DNA of 54,851 bases from an uncultured Prevotella sp. (GTDB taxonomy: Bacteria > Bacteroidota > Bacteroidia > Bacteroidales > Bacteroidaceae), in assembly GCA_905233245.1 (NCBI GenBank), contig CAJODK010000020.1:1-54851 (forward strand). Reading direction: 5' to 3'. The position numbers and the translations under genes were made by a program. The notes beneath the pieces are model-generated. The model saw only the letters and a program-made list of their open reading frames with translations, did no database searches and was not told where the DNA came from. Shown here one piece after another: positions 42,232 through 51,949 of this stretch. Position 1 is the stretch's first letter; each line of letters opens with the position of its first letter.

Positions 42232-44260
42232 TGAGATAGCCTTAATCTTCATTCTTCATTCCCTTCTCTTCACAACGATGAGGGCGCAAGACAATGACGT
42301 TCAACTACACCTAAATAATTTATATGAAAACGATGAAGAGGCTGCTGTGCACATGGAAGAGGCCTATGAGGTCCTTACCGAACTGTCACAGCAGCCTCTT
42401 GATATAAATAAGGTAACGCAAGAGGACCTTATGCAGATACCCGGACTTACGCAGTATCAGATAAATGACATTCTGGAGTATCGCTATCGCTACGGTCGCT
42501 TGCGTTCCATCGAGGAACTTGCCATGATACCCAGCATAGACCGTCGTCTGAGGCTTGTTCTCTCACAGGTTCTTACAGTTGGTGTCGATAAGGATAAGCA
42601 TCTCTACTTGCATCACAATCTTGCTTTTACTTTGCAATCTCCGACATATTATCGTGCAGGTGACAGGAATGCACCTCTGCATACCTACCTTGGCAAGAAC
42701 AAATATGCAGGCAAATACATGGGTGACCCTCTGAAGCACTCTCTGCGCTATTCCCTGTCGGTGGGTAGCAATATTACCTTTAATCTCTCTGGGGGCAAGA
42801 CGGCCGGCGAACCCTTTGGCGAAAACCGCAATAAGTGGGGTTACGACCAGTATGCCTATAATGTCAGCATAAAGAATCTGGGCAGATTCTCACACATCGT
42901 AGCAGGGCAGTTTCGTGGACAGTTTGGTATGGGGCTTATCCTTAACAACAATTTTGCTATGGGTAAGCAGGGAATGTTGGCATCCATGGGACGTCGTGCC
43001 ACAACCTTTATTCCTCATAGTAGTCCGACGGATTCCAAGCATCTGCAGGGCGTGGCAGCTACTATGCGGCTGACAGGTGCCAAAGGGATACTAAATCTGG
43101 CAGCGTTCCTCTCTTATCGTAATATAGACGCCACGCTCAATGCTGATGGAACAATATTAACGATTCTGACATCGGGGTATCACCGTACGGAACTGGAGAT
43201 AGCAAAGAAAAATAACTCCACTCAGACCACGGCAGGCATGCATGCAGGGTACGACTTCTCGATACAGAATACAGGGGAGGGGAAATCCAGACACATGATG
43301 AGTGTGGGACTCGGAGTAATCTATACTGGGCTGAACAGAGATATCAATCCTACGTATAGCAAATCAGGCAATGTGACGAAAGGTAAGCTATATCGCCTCT
43401 ATTATCCGCGTGGCGACAGGTTTTGGAATGCCAGTGTGGATTATCGTTATCAGTGGCGCGAACTGGCATTCTCTGGCGAGACGGCAGTGGATGGTAAGGG
43501 TAATCCTGCTACCATCAACAATCTTACTTGGCGTTCGCCATGGGGAGTCACCTTTATGGCATTACAACGCTACTACAGTTATAAATACTGCGCACTCTAC
43601 GGCAATAGTTTTGGAGAGAACAGTGAGGTGCGCAATGAGAGTGGCCTTTACCTCGGTGCCCAGTGGAACGTCAGTCGCAGCGTGACGCTAGAGGGATATT
43701 CAGATATAGCCTACTTCCCTTACTTTAGATATCGTGTCAATAGTTCGTCTTATGTGTGGGACAATAGCGTAATGGGTACGCTGACCAGAGGTGACTGGAA
43801 AATCTCGCTCCGCTATCGTACGAAGAAGGAACAACATCGGTTGCGCATACTCGCTCAGTATGGCGGTAGCAAGTGGTCCCTGCGCACACAGGTTGAGGCT
43901 ACTGCACTATCCTCTGACGAGCGCTCCAAGGGTATTCTCCTTTCCCAATCTGTATCTTATAAATTAAGGGAACGCTTCGAACTCTATGCTCACTTGGCGT
44001 GGTTCAATACAGATGATTACGACTCTCGCCTCTACGTCTATGAGCGAGGGATGCTCTATTCCTTTGGTTCGTCATCTTACTATGGTAAGGGCCTTCGTTC
44101 CGCATTGTTTGCCCGCTACAGCATCACTGGATGGCTGACTCTATTGGGCAAGGTGGCTCACACTCGGTATTTTGACCGTAATACCATAGGTACTGCTGAG
44201 AGGATGATATTCTCCCGACACTGTACGGATTTGGAGTTTCAGGCATTACTGAAGTTGTAG
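42224..44260 (+). CDS. Helix-hairpin-helix protein with outer-membrane barrel
   Basis: 678 residues; the start overlaps the previous gene by 8 bp. Weak signal peptide (ALIFILHSLLFTTMRAQ). Residues ~55-115 hold tandem ComEA-like HhH motifs (LDINKVTQEDLMQIPGLTQYQ). From about 130 to the end the sequence is a beta-barrel pattern (SLRYSLSVGSNITFNLSGGK..., TGWLTLLGKVAHTRYFD). Such HhH-barrel proteins recur in Bacteroidetes and are sometimes annotated as competence or DNA-uptake factors; that role is unproven. Confidence 0.75.
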   Translation: MRSEIALIFILHSLLFTTMRAQDNDVQLHLNNLYENDEEAAVHMEEAYEVLTELSQQPLDINKVTQEDLMQIPGLTQYQINDILEYRYRYGRLRSIEELAMIPSIDRRLRLVLSQVLTVGVDKDKHLYLHHNLAFTLQSPTYYRAGDRNAPLHTYLGKNKYAGKYMGDPLKHSLRYSLSVGSNITFNLSGGKTAGEPFGENRNKWGYDQYAYNVSIKNLGRFSHIVAGQFRGQFGMGLILNNNFAMGKQGMLASMGRRATTFIPHSSPTDSKHLQGVAATMRLTGAKGILNLAAFLSYRNIDATLNADGTILTILTSGYHRTELEIAKKNNSTQTTAGMHAGYDFSIQNTGEGKSRHMMSVGLGVIYTGLNRDINPTYSKSGNVTKGKLYRLYYPRGDRFWNASVDYRYQWRELAFSGETAVDGKGNPATINNLTWRSPWGVTFMALQRYYSYKYCALYGNSFGENSEVRNESGLYLGAQWNVSRSVTLEGYSDIAYFPYFRYRVNSSSYVWDNSVMGTLTRGDWKISLRYRTKKEQHRLRILAQYGGSKWSLRTQVEATALSSDERSKGILLSQSVSYKLRERFELYAHLAWFNTDDYDSRLYVYERGMLYSFGSSSYYGKGLRSALFARYSITGWLTLLGKVAHTRYFDRNTIGTAERMIFSRHCTDLEFQALLKL

Positions 44261-44264
44261 TCGT

Positions 44265-45023
44265 TTAGTCATTTAGTGGTTTAGTGGTTTTCTTCAGGAT
44301 TCTATTGAGTTGATAGAGTGAGGGAATAGCTATCATCAGCGAACAGAGGATAGCTTGCGCCACCGCCATCTGACTGCCACCGAAATAATCTGCGAGAGGT
44401 GCATCCATAGGTAGAGAAGGGAAAAGTTTTACCATGACGTAGGCGAAGGAATTGTTAATCCAATGTACAAGGAAGCACAATAGGATGCTGTCGGTACGCA
44501 CAAAGAGCCACCCCAGCAACAGACCCATGATGAAGGCGTGGGGCATCTGGGCAGGGTTGAAATGTATGGCAGCGAAGAAGAGGGATGATATTATTATGCA
44601 ACTGACAATGGACAATTGACATTTTCGCAGAGCAGTGATGATAGCACCGCGGAAGACAATCTCTTCTGCGAGAGGTGCGAGGAGGCATACGGCAAAGTAG
44701 CCCTCTGGGGATTTGAGGAGTTGGAAGATGGCCTCACCAGCGACATCGGGACGCCACGACTCAGGGATTTGTTCTTCGAGGTACGCCATAGGAAGGATAA
44801 TACCTATAGATAGAAGCACTGTCCAGATGATAGCGAGCCAAGGGCGACTCTGTATGTAACGTCTATCCACCTCGTACCATCTCATAGCAAGGAAGAGTAC
44901 CACGATGATAGCATTGATGATGATAGTGGGTATGAGTAGCTCTTTGGTAAAGAGACCTGAGATGAGACCTACTGCAGCCTGAAGGGCAATGAAGATGAAA
45001 AGGAAGAGTAAGGATTTTTTCAC
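44265..45023 (-). CDS. CPBP-family intramembrane glutamic protease
   Basis: 252 residues, about seven or eight membrane helices. Catalytic motifs are intact: LAEEIVFRGAI (EExxxR), FFAAIHFNPAQ and HWINNSFAY. CPBP/Abi proteases include Rce1-like CAAX enzymes and bacteriocin self-immunity factors; the substrate here is unknown. A TTGACAAT-like repeat (44600-44621) encodes CQLSIVSC inside a membrane helix, and TTTAGT repeats (44262-44290) encode the last residues. It overlaps the HAD-RibF gene by 4 bp. Confidence 0.85.
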   Translation of the reverse strand: MKKSLLFLFIFIALQAAVGLISGLFTKELLIPTIIINAIIVVLFLAMRWYEVDRRYIQSRPWLAIIWTVLLSIGIILPMAYLEEQIPESWRPDVAGEAIFQLLKSPEGYFAVCLLAPLAEEIVFRGAIITALRKCQLSIVSCIIISSLFFAAIHFNPAQMPHAFIMGLLLGWLFVRTDSILLCFLVHWINNSFAYVMVKLFPSLPMDAPLADYFGGSQMAVAQAILCSLMIAIPSLYQLNRILKKTTKPLND

Positions 45024-46549
45024 TTTAAAATTGTCTGTTTGTCTTTTTCTATCTGTTGCCTCAATTCTTCTGGCGAGGCGAATTGTTGTTCATCACGCAC
45101 CTTGCGGAGGAATTCCACTGAGATGATATCCCCATAGATATCCCCGATAAAATCGAAGATATTTGTCTCTATTGTGATGGTGTCCATGGAATTATCGTGG
45201 TAAGTAGGACGGACACCGATATTTGTCATTGCCCTGTAGAGATGATTATTAATCCTAACCTGAGTGGCATAGACACCGCGAGGTGGGATAAGTTTGCCTG
45301 CGGGTGGTAGGATATTTGCGGTGGGAAAACCGATGCGACGACCTTCATGATGACCTTCTATCACCGTGCCTGTGATAGAGTAGGGGCGACCGAGAGAGAT
45401 AGACGCTTCCTCCATACGACCTGCAGCAACAGCGTGACGCACCTGTGAAGAGGACACTCTTACGCCATCGACATCAACGGGATTAGCCAGGAGAACCTCA
45501 ATACCGAGTTGCTCGCCGTATTCACGATAGGTATTGAAATCCTCAGTGTTGTTGCGTTTGCCGAAACGATTGTCATAGCCGAGTAGGAGAACCTTTACCC
45601 CCATCTCATCGCGCAGATAGTCCTTCATGAAGTCGTAGGCAGTAATCTGTGCAAAGTCCCTGGTGAATGGCATAACAAGAACATCTTCCACCTCTCTGCG
45701 CAGCAGTGTTACCTTCTCGTCGAGAGTGGTGAGGAAGGCAGGTGTGAAGTTCTCGTCGAAAAGTTCGCGGGGGTGATGGTCAAAAGTGATAACAAGCGGT
45801 TTCATCGATTTCTCCTTAGCCACTTCCTTAAGGCGACTGAGAATGTAGCGATGTCCGCTGTGCACTCCGTCGAAATTGCCTATACAAGCCACAGTGCCAC
45901 TTATAGAGGAAGTCAGGAGGGGATTATTCATCCAATCATTACCCTCAGGGTCATGGATAGCGTGGATGCCACAGCGGCGTGCTCCTTCGCAGTTTCTGGC
46001 GGAGTCATCGAAGAAAAGAATATCCTCTGCCTGTACACCAGTGGTCTCAATGACGTGCTGATATATGCGAGGGTCTGGTTTTACTATGCCGAGTTCGCAG
46101 GAGAGGAATACATAATCGAAACAATCCTCCACACCATACCCTGGCACACAGAAGAAATCTTCGACGGACTTATTCCAGTGCATCCAGTTGGTGTTGGAGA
46201 GGATAGCAGTCTTATAACCTAAGTCCTGCTTGAGGTGCTTTATGAGTTTGAGTTTCTCGAGTGGTATGCCAGTGAGGAGTTCGTTCCACGCCCAGATGAT
46301 GTCCTCATCAGATGTAGTGCTGGCAGACTGCCGACGAGCTTCTTCGCAGAATCTCTCGGTGGAACCGCCGAGTTCTATCTCATGGAAGAGATCCTCGGAA
46401 CGGTGCTCATCTACGTAGCCCGCGATGGCTCCGCACCCCACCTTATAAAGGGCATCAACGCAACGCTGTTTGTTGAGGCTTACTATGACCTGACCGAAGT
46501 CAAAGAGCAAGAGTCGTGGGATATTATTATAGGAGTGACTTGATTTCAC
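45020..46549 (-). CDS. ribF: Fusion of HAD phosphatase and bifunctional riboflavin kinase/FAD synthetase
   Basis: 509 residues. Residues ~10-210 are a HAD-superfamily phosphatase (LLFDFGQVIV motif I with Gly at the second Asp position, as in YihX-like enzymes; ILSNTN; KPDPRIY; DDSARNCEGA). From ~217 a complete RibF follows: FAD synthetase part (CIGNFDGVHSGHRYI, FDHHPRELF) and flavokinase part (GRRIGFPTAN, PPRGVYATQV, TIETNIFDF). RibF turns riboflavin into FMN and FAD. The HAD part may supply the riboflavin-pathway phosphatase or hydrolyse FMN. Its end overlaps the CPBP gene by 4 bp. Confidence 0.9.
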   Translation of the reverse strand: MKSSHSYNNIPRLLLFDFGQVIVSLNKQRCVDALYKVGCGAIAGYVDEHRSEDLFHEIELGGSTERFCEEARRQSASTTSDEDIIWAWNELLTGIPLEKLKLIKHLKQDLGYKTAILSNTNWMHWNKSVEDFFCVPGYGVEDCFDYVFLSCELGIVKPDPRIYQHVIETTGVQAEDILFFDDSARNCEGARRCGIHAIHDPEGNDWMNNPLLTSSISGTVACIGNFDGVHSGHRYILSRLKEVAKEKSMKPLVITFDHHPRELFDENFTPAFLTTLDEKVTLLRREVEDVLVMPFTRDFAQITAYDFMKDYLRDEMGVKVLLLGYDNRFGKRNNTEDFNTYREYGEQLGIEVLLANPVDVDGVRVSSSQVRHAVAAGRMEEASISLGRPYSITGTVIEGHHEGRRIGFPTANILPPAGKLIPPRGVYATQVRINNHLYRAMTNIGVRPTYHDNSMDTITIETNIFDFIGDIYGDIISVEFLRKVRDEQQFASPEELRQQIEKDKQTILK

Positions 46550-47693
46550 TTTCTAAATCGCTGATTTGTTCGCTACGCTTATAGAGCGTATTGGTGCGGT
46601 CGATGAGGAAATAAGAGGGGAGTTGCTGTACGTAATAGCGCACGAGATACTGCGACTGAGGACCGTCATTGTCACGTACGCTAATCCATGGCAGAGCAGC
46701 CGTCTGCGTCTTCCAGAAATGCTCGTTGGAATCGAGCGAAACCTGATATATCTGCAGACCCTGAGCATGGTATTTATCGTATAGTGCGCGGAGCGCCATA
46801 ATACGCTCTGTGCTGTGGTCGGAAGCAAAGACATGGAAGTCGAGAAGTATCACCTGTCCCTTTAATTCGGTGAGGGAACGATGGCGTCCCTTATTATCTA
46901 TAAGAGGGATGTCAATAAGTGACACTTGTGATACCTTGGATGCATCCACTTCGTATGGTTTCTGTTGAGCCTTGAGGATTCGTATTTGTTTCATGCCCTC
47001 AATAGCGATGTTATGGAGATTCTTACCTCGCAGCGCTTCAGGATAGTGGGCATCCCATGAGGTGGCGACGGCAGCGAAGGTCTTGACGTCTATCTCCGAC
47101 TCTCTGGGATTAAAAATAAGCATATCACCGAGAGACTGGAACAAAGCGAAGTAAGCATATGCCTTCTGCGGCTCCTTGAAAATATAGTTGGTGCGTACAT
47201 TGTTTTTGTATGTATCTATCAGAGTGCGTATGCTGTCTACCGTCTGCTGTACGCCGAGAGTAGGATTGTCGCTGACGAGGAGAACCTGCGAGAGAAGTTG
47301 CTGTTGAAGGAGAGAGAGTTCTTTGATTTTCTCGCAGTTTTCACTGCCCTTCACCTCATACTGTGTGGACATGGTGGGGTAGGAGGCTTTTACTTCGATA
47401 TTCTCGGTGGAATCGACAGAAAGGTTTATTATGCCACTTGAGATGCGCAGGCGATAGAACTCGGGAGCCTCGGGACGCTCGCCAGAGAAAGAGAATTCGC
47501 CATCGCTGTCGAGACGTACGGAGTCGATGGTCACAGGGCCATCGAGGCTCATGTTCTCAAGATAGAGCACGGAGTCCTTGGCTTCACTGATGGTGCCGCT
47601 GATGCTGAATCCCTGTTTCTGACAACCCACCATCGCCAGTACTGTGAGGCATGGTAAGATGTACGATGCTAGTGTCTTGTTGATAGTATTCAT
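46527..47693 (-). CDS. DUF4369/thioredoxin-like lipoprotein without CXXC
   Basis: 388 residues; lipobox AMVGC (Cys24). An N-terminal DUF4369-like beta domain (FSISGTISEAKDSVLYLENM) is followed by an AhpC/TlpA thioredoxin fold (LIDNKGRHRSLTELKGQVIL, LPSYFLIDRTNTLYKR). Where TlpA-type proteins have WCGPC, this one has FASDHSTERI, so it lacks the redox cysteines and is unlikely to be an ordinary thiol oxidoreductase. The 3' end overlaps the HAD-RibF start by 23 bp. Confidence 0.8.
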   Translation of the reverse strand: MNTINKTLASYILPCLTVLAMVGCQKQGFSISGTISEAKDSVLYLENMSLDGPVTIDSVRLDSDGEFSFSGERPEAPEFYRLRISSGIINLSVDSTENIEVKASYPTMSTQYEVKGSENCEKIKELSLLQQQLLSQVLLVSDNPTLGVQQTVDSIRTLIDTYKNNVRTNYIFKEPQKAYAYFALFQSLGDMLIFNPRESEIDVKTFAAVATSWDAHYPEALRGKNLHNIAIEGMKQIRILKAQQKPYEVDASKVSQVSLIDIPLIDNKGRHRSLTELKGQVILLDFHVFASDHSTERIMALRALYDKYHAQGLQIYQVSLDSNEHFWKTQTAALPWISVRDNDGPQSQYLVRYYVQQLPSYFLIDRTNTLYKRSEQISDLESEIKSLL

Positions 47694-47698
47694 GACTG

Positions 47699-47706
47699 CA
47701 AAGGTA
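47699..47706 (-). promoter_or_regulatory. -7 box (TACCTTTG) for the lipoprotein-HAD/RibF-CPBP operon
   Basis: TACCTTTGCAGTC immediately precedes the ATG at 47693, almost identical to the rodA arrangement; a leaderless start is likely. Confidence 0.62.
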
Positions 47707-47710
47707 CTAA

Positions 47711-47745
47711 AAAAAGTTGAAAGTTAAAGGTTGAAGGTTGAAAGT
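47711..47745. repeat. GTTGAAA-type microrepeat
   Basis: Four degenerate copies of GTTGAAA/GTTAAAG between divergent promoters. Confidence 0.7.
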
Positions 47746-47769
47746 TTTGTTGTTTCATATATTTTTTTG

Positions 47770-47777
47770 TAATTTTG
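47770..47777 (+). promoter_or_regulatory. -7 box (TAATTTTG) for the DUF4294-like gene
   Basis: Box ends 4 bases before the GTG at 47782. Confidence 0.55.
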
Positions 47778-47781
47778 CAAT

Positions 47782-48432
47782 GTGTTTGAAACTTTTACAT
47801 ATCAGCCAAGGTATATGCTCTTGATGGTGAGCATGCTGATGACGCTCACAACAGCTATGGCTCAGGACAACAACACCCCTCTGCGGGAGGGGCAGGGGGA
47901 GGCTCCTACCTTCGTGCCAATGGTGAAAGTGGGTAAGGCGCTTGACAATGGCGACAGCATCAAGTATGTGGAGATGAACAACGTATATGTCTATGCCCCC
48001 CTGCAATTCAAGAACGAGAAACAGCGCAGGACGTATGACCGCACGGTGTATAACGTCAAGAAAGTGCTACCGATAGCTAAGGAGGTGAATCGCGCCATCA
48101 TTGAGACTTACGAATATTTGGAGACACTGCCTGACGACAAGGCACGCCGTGAACACATGAAATTCGTGGAGAAAAGTATCAAGGCGGAATACACACCGAA
48201 GATGAAGAAACTCACCCTGACACAGGGCAAACTACTCATAAAACTCGTTTATCGAGAGACAAACTCCAGCACTTACGACCTTGTGAAAGTGTTCTTCGGT
48301 ACAGGTAGAGCAATGTTCTATCAGTCGTTTGCATGGATGTTTGGAGCATCGCTGAAGAAAGTATATGACCCTGAAGGAAAGGATAAACTGACCGAACGGG
48401 TGGTGAGAATGGTGGAAGCGGGGCAACTTTGA
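47782..48432 (+). CDS. DUF4294-like exported protein
   Basis: 216 residues from GTG 47782; an ATG at 47815 (MLLMVSMLMTLTTAMAQ) is the alternative and gives a compact signal peptide. The mature part (VEMNNVYVYAPLQFKNEKQR, KLLIKLVYRETNSSTYDLVK, KVYDPEGKD) matches my memory of DUF4294, a Bacteroidetes periplasmic family of unknown function. The 48-bp gap that follows contains GGAACGGTAACGATAAC-type repeats before the pectate lyase gene. Confidence 0.75.
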   Translation: MFETFTYQPRYMLLMVSMLMTLTTAMAQDNNTPLREGQGEAPTFVPMVKVGKALDNGDSIKYVEMNNVYVYAPLQFKNEKQRRTYDRTVYNVKKVLPIAKEVNRAIIETYEYLETLPDDKARREHMKFVEKSIKAEYTPKMKKLTLTQGKLLIKLVYRETNSSTYDLVKVFFGTGRAMFYQSFAWMFGASLKKVYDPEGKDKLTERVVRMVEAGQL

Positions 48433-48479
48433 CGGGAACGGTAACGATAACATAGACAAAAACAAAAATGATAACTAAA

Positions 48480-48626
48480 ATGAAAAAGAATCTACTAATC
48501 ACACTGATGCTCATGATGATGAGTATAGTGACAGCACAAGCTGACGGACTAATTGCCTTCCCTGGTGCTGACGGCTATGGCAAGTACACCACACAGGAGG
48601 GCGCGGAGGCAAGGTCTATTATGTGA
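48480..48626 (+). pseudogene. 5' fragment of the pectate lyase gene (signal peptide), cut by frameshift
   Basis: ATG 48480 gives MKKNLLITLMLMMMSIVTAQA (signal peptide), then ADGLIAFPGADGYGKYTT, the typical start of a family 1 pectate lyase, before running out of frame. Two extra bases (CA) in ACCACACAGG near 48591-48595 break the frame; removing them gives TTGGRGGKVYYVTRND, the expected continuation. The (AC)n context is prone to slippage. Confidence 0.75.
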
Positions 48627-51600
48627 CCCGCAATGACGACTGCCCTGACAACAACCTTGTCAAGGGAACCCTGCGTTGGGCATTGCGTGACGGCGACAAC
48701 TCACCACGAACGGTTCTCTTCGAAACTTCGGGAACCATATATCTGACTTCAGCACTCACCATCAAGTCGAATACTTCACTGTTAGGACACACAGCACCCG
48801 GTGGCGGTGTCTGCGTGGCAGGTTATCCGCTGAAAATCAACGGTGTGAGCAATGTCATCGTAAGATACATGCGCTTCCGTGCCGGCGACATACCAAACCA
48901 GTCGCTGACAGGTCTTGACCTTGAGAATGCGCAGAACGTCATCATAGACCACTGCTCTATCACATGGTCAATGGAGGAATGTCTCACGGCTTACGACACC
49001 GACTACACCACCGTGCAGTGGAGTATCATCGGTGAAGGTCTGTATAACTCGAAGAACTCAAAGGGCGCACGTGCATACGCCACACAGTGGGGCGGTGAGC
49101 ACTCTACCATGCACCACACACTGCTGACAAACAGCCACAGTCGTTCACCACGCTTCAACGGTGTGCGCAACAAGAGCACCAACAAGGGCGACCATGACTA
49201 CCAGGTAGATTCAGAGTTTGCCAACAACGTGGTATTCAACTGGGGTCTCAGCTATGGCGGCGAGTTTAATCCTGAAGTAAACAACACCACATGGTATGAT
49301 GCGAATAACCCGGGCTACAACCGCGTCTATATGATTAACAACTTCTACCGCGCCGGTCCGTGTTCGGTAAAGGAGAGTGCATACAGTTTCACTCGTCCTG
49401 ACTCTCCCTACGGACAGTGGTACTTGAACGGCAACAAGTTTGAGAAGGGCGGCACCTATTCCTCACTGTGGGATCAGGACATGCTCGAGACAAAGAACAA
49501 CGACAACTTCAGCGGCATCAGCCTTGCCGATGAATACAAACTTGCGACCATACCATACGCACTCAGCGGACTGACTTACGAGAGTGCAGAGGCTGCTTTC
49601 GACAAGGTCACCACACAGGCAGGTTGCGCCCTGCCACGCTATGACGAGGTTGACGCCCGACTGCTTGCCGAGGCTGCCGGCACGCAGAACCCTCAGTTTG
49701 TAGGCGAGACACTCAAAGAGCAGGGACAGTATGGTATCATCGACTCTCCTGACGACATCATACTGCAAAATCACGACACATACACCGTTGACGGTGTGGA
49801 ATATACCAACTATCCATTCCTCGGACTTCAAGAAGGTGACAAGTATATCGTGGACAGCGACTGCGACGGTATGCCCGATGCTTACGAAGATGCGAAGGGC
49901 TTCAACAAGAACGATGCTTCCGACGGCGCAGCGACAGCAAGCAACGGCTATACCAACCTTGAGAATTACCTTAACGGCATTGTCGACGGAACGCTCAACA
50001 AGGCAGACTATGAGACCTCAGAAGTGCAGGTTCCATCAGGCGAGGCAGGCAATGTACCTGCTTCTGTCACGGTTACCTTCACCAAGGGCAGCAGCGGTGC
50101 AGAGGGCACCGTGCCTACAGCACTCACACAGGCATACGCTTCTACCTTCACCATGCCAGCTAATAACACCTCGCTCTATAAGGCAGGATTCACGCTGTCT
50201 GGTTGGTCAAGCGGCAGCAAGACATACAGCCTCGGTGCATCATTCACGGGAATAGAAGACCTCACCCTGGCACCTGCCTTCACACCGAACGGCGAAAACC
50301 TCACAGACAGCAAGGACGACTACACCATCGTGTGGGATTTCACTAATTCCAAGGCACCGAAGCTTGGCAGCGGCAGCGGCATATACGTGACACAGGCAGA
50401 ACTCACCACTGCCACCATTGACGTCAAGCTGGATTACAACGCATCGGCAATTACCGTACCAGCATCAAAGGGAGCCAAGATAACAGTATATGATGGCACC
50501 AACGAAACGGTGTATGACGTTACCGACGACGTAACAACCAAGACAATAACACTCACCAACGCTGCCGACGTGGAGACCGTGACAGTTGTACTGCCATTCA
50601 AGGCTGACCCAACGGCAACCTATCACGCACCGGTGTGTGGTGAAGGAACATCATACGAACTGCTCCTCACGCCTGGTGACGACTTTATAAGACCGGCATG
50701 GGTAAAGGTTGGTTCTTACTCTGATGCAGCAGGCTACACCTACGACCCTGAGAAAGACGACAAGGCTACTATTGTCAGAATCAAGGGACTGCGCCTCAAG
50801 GCTGCCAACAGCGGTAGTGTTGATGCATTCGTTAAGGGTACGGAGAAGGTGCGTCTGTTTATCTCTGGCGGTGCTTCTGTTACCAACGTCATGAATGTCA
50901 AAGTGGTGCCAAACGACGGTTCTGGCTCACAGAACATCCAGAGCGTTGGAATGGAGAAGAACGTTCCCGGACTTATCGACATAGAACTTGACAAGAGCAA
51001 GTCATACATGATACACATGGCACCAGCTTCCGCAGGCATGGAGGTAGGACTGCACGCCATCAAGCTATTCGAGTCAACAGCACTGCCAACAACGGGTGAC
51101 TTCACCGTGGCATGGCCACTGACCGGCGGCGTGCTCACCAACGCCGTTGCCACACCTGAGGCTTATGCAACAGGTACCGTGACGAAGAGCGACGTTCTCA
51201 ACTATACATCATGCAACAAAACTGGGGGCACAAAATTCTATCCCTCAACGGAGGTTTCATCTAAAAATGTTAACCACGTAATAACCTTCACCGCACAACC
51301 CACTAATGGCATTGCCATAGATGTGAAGAAGTTAACATTTAAAGCTGGAAAAATAGGAACTGATAATCCACGTTTCGATGTTACTATACAATATGGCGAC
51401 GGAGCAGAGCAAACTTTGGGCACAGCACTCGATCCTGCACGCGATGCAGCTCAGGACTTCTCATTTGATCTGACAAATGGTTCTTCAAGCGAACCTATCA
51501 CCGTGCGTTTTTACCCTTATAAAGTAGGCACAACCAAAGGTATTTCTTTAGCCTCTGTTGCACTTACAGGTACATACGAAGGCAGCCCACAGATAAATTA

Positions 51601-51949
51601 CTACACACTAAACCTCACTGCAAGTCCCGAAAATGGTGGAACAGTAGGCAGCAATCCTTCAACAAGCAGCATAGCTGAGGGCACAACTGTTACTATCTCT
51701 GCTTTAGAGAACAGTGACTATCTGTTCACCGGCTGGACTACAGAGAGCGGCGCCACCTACTCTACTGACGCTACAATCAGTTTCACAATGGAGAGCGATA
51801 TGAACCTCACGGCTAACTTCAAGGCGCTGAGCGAGTATACCGACATCTTCAAAGAAAATTCTCCTTATGATGCCGAGGTTAAGAACGTGGAGGAACTGAA
51901 GGTGGCACTCAAAGCCGCAGCAAAGCGCAGTAACCATATTCCTGCATAA
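48623..51949 (+). CDS. Pectate lyase (PL1) region of a composite PL1-CE8 gene
   Basis: Continuation of the gene that starts at 48480. The PL1 beta-helix (GTLRWALRDGDNSPRTVLFE, VIIDHCSITWSMEECLTAY, SHSRSPRFNGVRNK) cleaves polygalacturonate. After it come a calcium-loop region (DSDCDGMPDAYEDAKGFNKN), an InlB-like repeat (AGFTLSGWSSGSKTYSLG), two beta carbohydrate-binding-like domains, and a second InlB-like repeat (YLFTGWTTESGATYSTDATI). The frame stops at 51949 because of a second frameshift; the intended protein continues into the esterase at 51936. Without the 5' piece it has no signal peptide. Confidence 0.85.
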   Translation: MTRNDDCPDNNLVKGTLRWALRDGDNSPRTVLFETSGTIYLTSALTIKSNTSLLGHTAPGGGVCVAGYPLKINGVSNVIVRYMRFRAGDIPNQSLTGLDLENAQNVIIDHCSITWSMEECLTAYDTDYTTVQWSIIGEGLYNSKNSKGARAYATQWGGEHSTMHHTLLTNSHSRSPRFNGVRNKSTNKGDHDYQVDSEFANNVVFNWGLSYGGEFNPEVNNTTWYDANNPGYNRVYMINNFYRAGPCSVKESAYSFTRPDSPYGQWYLNGNKFEKGGTYSSLWDQDMLETKNNDNFSGISLADEYKLATIPYALSGLTYESAEAAFDKVTTQAGCALPRYDEVDARLLAEAAGTQNPQFVGETLKEQGQYGIIDSPDDIILQNHDTYTVDGVEYTNYPFLGLQEGDKYIVDSDCDGMPDAYEDAKGFNKNDASDGAATASNGYTNLENYLNGIVDGTLNKADYETSEVQVPSGEAGNVPASVTVTFTKGSSGAEGTVPTALTQAYASTFTMPANNTSLYKAGFTLSGWSSGSKTYSLGASFTGIEDLTLAPAFTPNGENLTDSKDDYTIVWDFTNSKAPKLGSGSGIYVTQAELTTATIDVKLDYNASAITVPASKGAKITVYDGTNETVYDVTDDVTTKTITLTNAADVETVTVVLPFKADPTATYHAPVCGEGTSYELLLTPGDDFIRPAWVKVGSYSDAAGYTYDPEKDDKATIVRIKGLRLKAANSGSVDAFVKGTEKVRLFISGGASVTNVMNVKVVPNDGSGSQNIQSVGMEKNVPGLIDIELDKSKSYMIHMAPASAGMEVGLHAIKLFESTALPTTGDFTVAWPLTGGVLTNAVATPEAYATGTVTKSDVLNYTSCNKTGGTKFYPSTEVSSKNVNHVITFTAQPTNGIAIDVKKLTFKAGKIGTDNPRFDVTIQYGDGAEQTLGTALDPARDAAQDFSFDLTNGSSSEPITVRFYPYKVGTTKGISLASVALTGTYEGSPQINYYTLNLTASPENGGTVGSNPSTSSIAEGTTVTISALENSDYLFTGWTTESGATYSTDATISFTMESDMNLTANFKALSEYTDIFKENSPYDAEVKNVEELKVALKAAAKRSNHIPA

